This document shows, one piece after another, positions 40,127 through 43,306 of a stretch of DNA of 43,306 nucleotides. This DNA comes from Clostridia bacterium (GTDB lineage: Bacteria > Bacillota > Clostridia > Oscillospirales > Acutalibacteraceae). Position 1 is the first letter of the stretch. Each line of letters starts with the position of its first letter. A program made the translations under genes and the position numbers. The notes under the pieces were generated by a model, which saw only the letters and a list, made by a program, of their open reading frames with translations, made no database searches and was not told the DNA's origin. The stretch covers positions 1 to 43,306 of the forward strand of contig JAFRNP010000170.1 of NCBI GenBank assembly GCA_017430145.1, written 5' to 3'.

Positions 40127-41812
40127 ATGTTTCATTTCATCCACACCTACGCTCCCGGCGTGACCGGGGCGCTGGCAAAAAGCGGCCTCTGGCGCGACGG
40201 CGACGGGCTGAAGCTGATGCATAAGCCGGGATTTACGCCGCCTGACGATTATAATTCCGTGCTCGCCCCCGGCGCGCCGCTCTCCGGTTTGCTTGAGGAG
40301 CTGAAATGCCCCTTTTATATCGACCGGCTGCAGGGCGGCATCGGTTTTACGCACAATTACCCCTACGACCCCGCCGTAACCGCATGGCTGAAGCGTGAAC
40401 TCGGCGACCGGTTCTGGGGGTTCCAGATGCACGAATGGGCGTCGAACCTGAAAAGCGACATGGACAGGATCCTTGCGCTGTTTCAGGCGCAGGGCGCGGA
40501 CCCTGCGGATCCCGGAACGTGGCGCGCGGTGCTGCGCAAAGTCGCGGCAGGGGAGCTGCAGGTTTTCCTTGAGACCCACACGGCGGCGGACTGGGCGGAG
40601 GAGGCCCCGTTTTTCGGGCTTTCGGATTTTCTTCCGGCTGCCTACCGGCTGTACCGCCGCCGGACGAAAGAGACCGGCGGGTATCTGCTGCCTGCGGACA
40701 GCTATTTTATGGCGCCGCGCACCGAGATCGCAAACGGCGCAAAGCGTCTGCTGCCGGAGATCGGCTGGCAGATCCCGAACCTGCGTGTGCAGCTGGCGTT
40801 TACCCGCGGTATGGCGGAAGCCGCCGGGATCCCCTGGGGCGTCTATTACGAATGCTGGCAGAATACCGGCGACGTGGGCCTTACGATCCCCTTTGCGCTG
40901 CGCACGGGACAGGACGAGTGGCTGGAGGACCTTTTGCATAGGGGCGCCGGCAGCGACCTGCCGCCGGAAAAACGGGAGCATGGAGGCAGTTCCCTGTCGC
41001 TTGCCGCCCGGGCATGGCGGTTCGCCTATTTCTCGGGCGCAGCGTGTATCGGAGAGGAATACGGCGTGTGCAACACCTTCCGGGACCCCGGTACCGGAGA
41101 ACTGGGTCCTTACGGGGAGATGAAACGCGAATTCCTGCGCTTTACAGAGGCGTTTCCCGATATCGGGACGCCCTTCGTGCCCATTGCGGCGGTGCTGCCG
41201 AAGGAGATGCCGATGCTGGACGTGACCCTTGGGGAGCGGTACCTCGGCTATCCGACGGCGGATCCGGCCTGCCCGCTTTCCCCGGACGCCGTGCGGCGTC
41301 TGCAGGAGACGGCCGCCGCCGTTTTCGGGACGCAGGGACGATACGGCAACATGGGGCACGTGCTGAAAACCGGCGGGCTGCCCGCCGTGTGCGATATCGT
41401 GTACGACGATATGCCCGGGGCGCTTTCGCGGTACGGTCATCTTATCGACCTGACGGGGAGCGGGCGGCTCAAAAAACGTTATCCGAACACCATTACCGTC
41501 GAAGAGGCGGACCGGCTGCTGGATACGCTGCTGCCCTGCCGTTTCGGCGGAGGCCTGACGGCCGCCTACAACCGTCTGCCGGACGGCTGGTATATCCTGG
41601 TCATGAACAACGACGGCGTTTTCCATGACAATTTTGCGCCGGACGTAAAGCTGCCGGAAGCCGCCGTCCGTGCGGAAGTAAAGCTGCTTGACCCGCGCTG
41701 CCGCCTGATCAGGGCGGCAGGTGACGGCATTTTGCACGATTGCGGCGGGGATTATGCCGTTTCGCTGCAGGCGGGAGAGTGGATGCTGCTCAGAATAAAT
41801 AATAATATGTAA
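40127..41812 (+). CDS. Glycoside-hydrolase-like protein, family not recognised
   Basis: This 561-aa protein has no signal peptide or membrane helix. Segments such as RFWGFQMHEWASNLKSDMDR (about 98-117), GVYYECWQNTGDVG, AACIGEEYGVCN and the conserved acidic and aromatic residues around them read like strand ends of a TIM barrel. The C-terminal 100 residues (GWYILVMNNDGVF onward) look like a small beta domain. I cannot name a family. It is followed after 32 bases by a GH39-like gene with the same style of C-terminal domain, so a shared role in glycoside breakdown is likely. AAAGGA lies seven bases before the ATG. Confidence 0.7.
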   Translation: MFHFIHTYAPGVTGALAKSGLWRDGDGLKLMHKPGFTPPDDYNSVLAPGAPLSGLLEELKCPFYIDRLQGGIGFTHNYPYDPAVTAWLKRELGDRFWGFQMHEWASNLKSDMDRILALFQAQGADPADPGTWRAVLRKVAAGELQVFLETHTAADWAEEAPFFGLSDFLPAAYRLYRRRTKETGGYLLPADSYFMAPRTEIANGAKRLLPEIGWQIPNLRVQLAFTRGMAEAAGIPWGVYYECWQNTGDVGLTIPFALRTGQDEWLEDLLHRGAGSDLPPEKREHGGSSLSLAARAWRFAYFSGAACIGEEYGVCNTFRDPGTGELGPYGEMKREFLRFTEAFPDIGTPFVPIAAVLPKEMPMLDVTLGERYLGYPTADPACPLSPDAVRRLQETAAAVFGTQGRYGNMGHVLKTGGLPAVCDIVYDDMPGALSRYGHLIDLTGSGRLKKRYPNTITVEEADRLLDTLLPCRFGGGLTAAYNRLPDGWYILVMNNDGVFHDNFAPDVKLPEAAVRAEVKLLDPRCRLIRAAGDGILHDCGGDYAVSLQAGEWMLLRINNNM

Positions 41813-41844
41813 ATAGATTTTTTTCGGAAAGGAGACGACGCATT

Positions 41845-43170
41845 ATGCCTACCATCTCCCTCTTCCCGTCGGAAGCCGTCGGGAAGATCAAACCGCTCAA
41901 CGGCGTGGGCGGCGGCCCGGTCACGTCGCATTTTACCTACGACGCCACCGGGGATTTCCGCGAGGCGGGCATCCCGTTTTGCCGTACCCACGATATCGAA
42001 TACCCCTTCGGCGCCGGCGAGTTCGTGGATATCCACTGCGTTTTCCGCGATTTCGGAAAGGATGAAAACGATCCCGCAAGTTACAATTTCACCTTTACCG
42101 ACGAATATCTCAAGGCGGTCCGAAACGCCGGCGCAGAGCCGTTTTACCGCCTCGGTACCACCATTGAGCACCAGCCGATCAAGCTCTATATCCATCCCCC
42201 TGCGGATTATGAAAAATGGGGCAGGGTCTGCTCGCACATCATTTCGCACTATAACGACGGCTGGGCGGACGGCTTTTTTATGGGGATCAGGTACTGGGAG
42301 ATCTGGAACGAGCCGGATATTGCGCCCTGCTGGACGGGCACGCCGGAACAGTTCTGCGACCTCTATGCCGCAGCCGCGCCCATCATCAAACGCGATCACC
42401 CGGACGTAAAGGTGGGCGGCTGCGCCTGGGCGATGGGATACGGGCCTTTTGCCGAACAGTGGCTGCAACGGGTCCGGGACGAGAAGCTTCCCATGGATTT
42501 TTATTCCTGGCACCTGTATATGCACACGCCGCGCGAATTGCAGCTTGCCGCCGAAAAGGTGACGGCGCTGCTGGACAAATACGGCTTTGCCGGTACCGAA
42601 CAGATCTTTGACGAGTGGAACTACGCGATCTGGGGGGACCGGCTCCAGCGCTGCTACGACGTGCACAAGACCTATATGGAATGCGCCTTTATGGCGGCGG
42701 TCATGAGTACGGCACAGGATACCGCTATCAGCAAGGCGATGTATTACGACGTCCAGATGCTGATGAACGGATCCTGGAACGGCGTTTTCGCACCGGTTTC
42801 CGAGGGCGTCCATGCTTCGCTGCGTACCCCGGCGCGGCTGCCGGGCTACTACGCCCTGTATGCCTGGAACGTGCTGCGGCAGCTCGGGACGCAGATCGGC
42901 GTCAGGGTCGAAGGCGGCGACCTGTATGTGACCGCCGCCAGGGACGAAGACGGCGAATTGGCTGCGCTGGTCTCGTACTTCAACGACGACGCCGGCTATT
43001 GCCTGCAGCCCCCGCCGGAAACCGCAATCCGCATCGACTGCCCCGGGACCCCGGTCTGGACCGCATTCGTCACGGACGGCGCCGGGACCTTTGCGCCGGC
43101 GGAAGTGACGGACGGGATCCTGCGGCTGAAAGGGAATTCGTGCGCGTTGCTGCGTATGAAAAAAGTATAA
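41845..43170 (+). CDS. GH39-like glycosidase
   Basis: This 441-aa cytoplasmic enzyme resembles family 39 (beta-xylosidase / iduronidase clan). The acid/base Glu156 is in WEIWNEPD and the probable nucleophile Glu257 in FDEWNY, at the spacing expected for clan GH-A retaining enzymes. An N-terminal motif IPFCRTHDIEYPFG matches the first barrel strand. A C-terminal beta domain covers about 355-441. GGAG lies ten bases before the ATG. The product ends LLRMKKV, and its TAA stop codon is the first three bases of the right terminal repeat. The C-terminus looks natural, so the repeat probably lies at the gene end without truncating it. The sugar specificity is unknown. Confidence 0.85.
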   Translation: MPTISLFPSEAVGKIKPLNGVGGGPVTSHFTYDATGDFREAGIPFCRTHDIEYPFGAGEFVDIHCVFRDFGKDENDPASYNFTFTDEYLKAVRNAGAEPFYRLGTTIEHQPIKLYIHPPADYEKWGRVCSHIISHYNDGWADGFFMGIRYWEIWNEPDIAPCWTGTPEQFCDLYAAAAPIIKRDHPDVKVGGCAWAMGYGPFAEQWLQRVRDEKLPMDFYSWHLYMHTPRELQLAAEKVTALLDKYGFAGTEQIFDEWNYAIWGDRLQRCYDVHKTYMECAFMAAVMSTAQDTAISKAMYYDVQMLMNGSWNGVFAPVSEGVHASLRTPARLPGYYALYAWNVLRQLGTQIGVRVEGGDLYVTAARDEDGELAALVSYFNDDAGYCLQPPPETAIRIDCPGTPVWTAFVTDGAGTFAPAEVTDGILRLKGNSCALLRMKKV

Positions 43171-43303
43171 GGCAACACCGCACAATTCGCGGCGCACGCC
43201 TTGCTTGATCTTTATTCCGTCATCCTGCACAGATTTTCCTTGCCAACCGCCAGGTTGACGGCGTCAAATCTGTACAATCTGACGAAAAAATCTACTGCGC
43301 AAT
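43168..43303. repeat. Right copy of the 136-bp terminal inverted repeat
   Basis: This is the exact reverse complement of 1-136. It begins on the stop codon of the GH39-like gene (TAAGGCAACACCGC). The three final bases of the window fall outside the match. See the left copy. Confidence 0.95.
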
Positions 43304-43306
43304 CCG

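Noticed and set aside
40097-41737. 546-codon minus-strand frame
   Set aside because: It is antisense to the 561-aa glycosidase-like gene, which has a good ribosome binding site and co-directional neighbours.
41752-43230. 492-codon minus-strand frame starting in the right terminal repeat
   Set aside because: It is antisense to the GH39-like gene. Its first codons are the same repeat translation as the frame at 74 near the left end.
1-43306. Linear plasmid or phage genome with inverted terminal repeats
   Set aside because: There are no replication, packaging, structural, integrase or terminal-protein genes. Content is ordinary chromosomal metabolism and transport, so a repeat at an assembly break is more likely.
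1-43306. tRNA, rRNA, 6S, SRP or tmRNA genes
   Set aside because: Reading by eye found no tRNA-like or other recognisable RNA gene in the gaps. A covariance-model search would be needed to exclude small RNAs.

Overview
The window looks like a chromosomal contig from an anaerobic, GC-rich (estimated by eye at 55-60% GC) gut-type Firmicute, class Clostridia, possibly Oscillospirales. This placement is inference from AGGAGG-type ribosome binding sites, TTGnnn-17-TATAAT promoters, TTG/GTG starts, FeoAB with a FeoB-associated Cys-rich protein, the VTC/DUF4956/Cthe_2159 gene set and many glycoside-utilisation genes. There are no phage, plasmid, transposase, CRISPR, rRNA or tRNA genes. Both ends of the window are the same 136-bp sequence in opposite orientation, so the contig probably breaks in a multicopy repeat.

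Layout. 440-2307 (+): phosphohexomutase and a 32-aa membrane peptide. 2338-5286 (-): YfhO-like membrane glycosyltransferase, transcribed divergently from a long (+) operon at 5544-14798. That operon encodes an oligopeptide ABC transporter (binding lipoprotein, two permeases, two ATPases). Its ATPases are separated by a Sua5-CoaE fusion gene and an M18 aminopeptidase gene, and mntP comes last. 14888-18642 (-): a membrane DUF4956 protein and a VTC-type polyphosphate polymerase domain protein (overlapping genes), a small alarmone-hydrolase-like HD protein, and a Cthe_2159-type lipoprotein. The VTC operon and the Cthe_2159 gene share a promoter architecture with two tandem 11-bp repeats. 18793-22446 (-): zinc-ribbon membrane protein and a membrane-anchored TIM-barrel protein. 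22708-23799 (+): unknown membrane protein. 23908-26411 (-): FeoA-FeoB fusion and its Cys-rich partner. 26758-29904 (-): secreted SGNH-like protein and a GH3-type acyl-adenylate enzyme. 30226-35922 (+): zinc-ribbon protein, Ig-like-domain protein, GPH/MFS sugar symporter and a family-3 glycosidase. 36040-37191 (+): DUF4428 protein with a long Gly-Tyr/Phe-Pro-Gln repeat. 37336-39373 (+): XRE-regulator membrane protein and a small anchored protein. 39525-43170 (+): YgjP-type metallopeptidase and two cytoplasmic glycoside-hydrolase-like proteins.

How the genes work together. The peptide transporter and M18 aminopeptidase suggest peptide import followed by hydrolysis. The symporter, family-3 glycosidase and GH39-like enzyme have no signal peptides, which fits import of small glycosides and cleavage in the cytoplasm. 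Phosphohexomutase and YfhO fit cell-envelope sugar metabolism. VTC, DUF4956 and the beta-helix lipoprotein look like one regulon of unknown physiology.

The most unusual non-coding feature is a family of intergenic elements (four copies plus a solo end). They are bounded by inverted arrays of an 8-bp unit (AAAGTnnn / nnnACTTT) and filled with very short hairpins, many with a GNA triloop. Most begin on or within a few bases of the stop codon of the preceding gene, and three run almost to the next ribosome binding site. I do not recognise this family. The 11-bp-repeat regulon and this element family are the best candidates for something undescribed.
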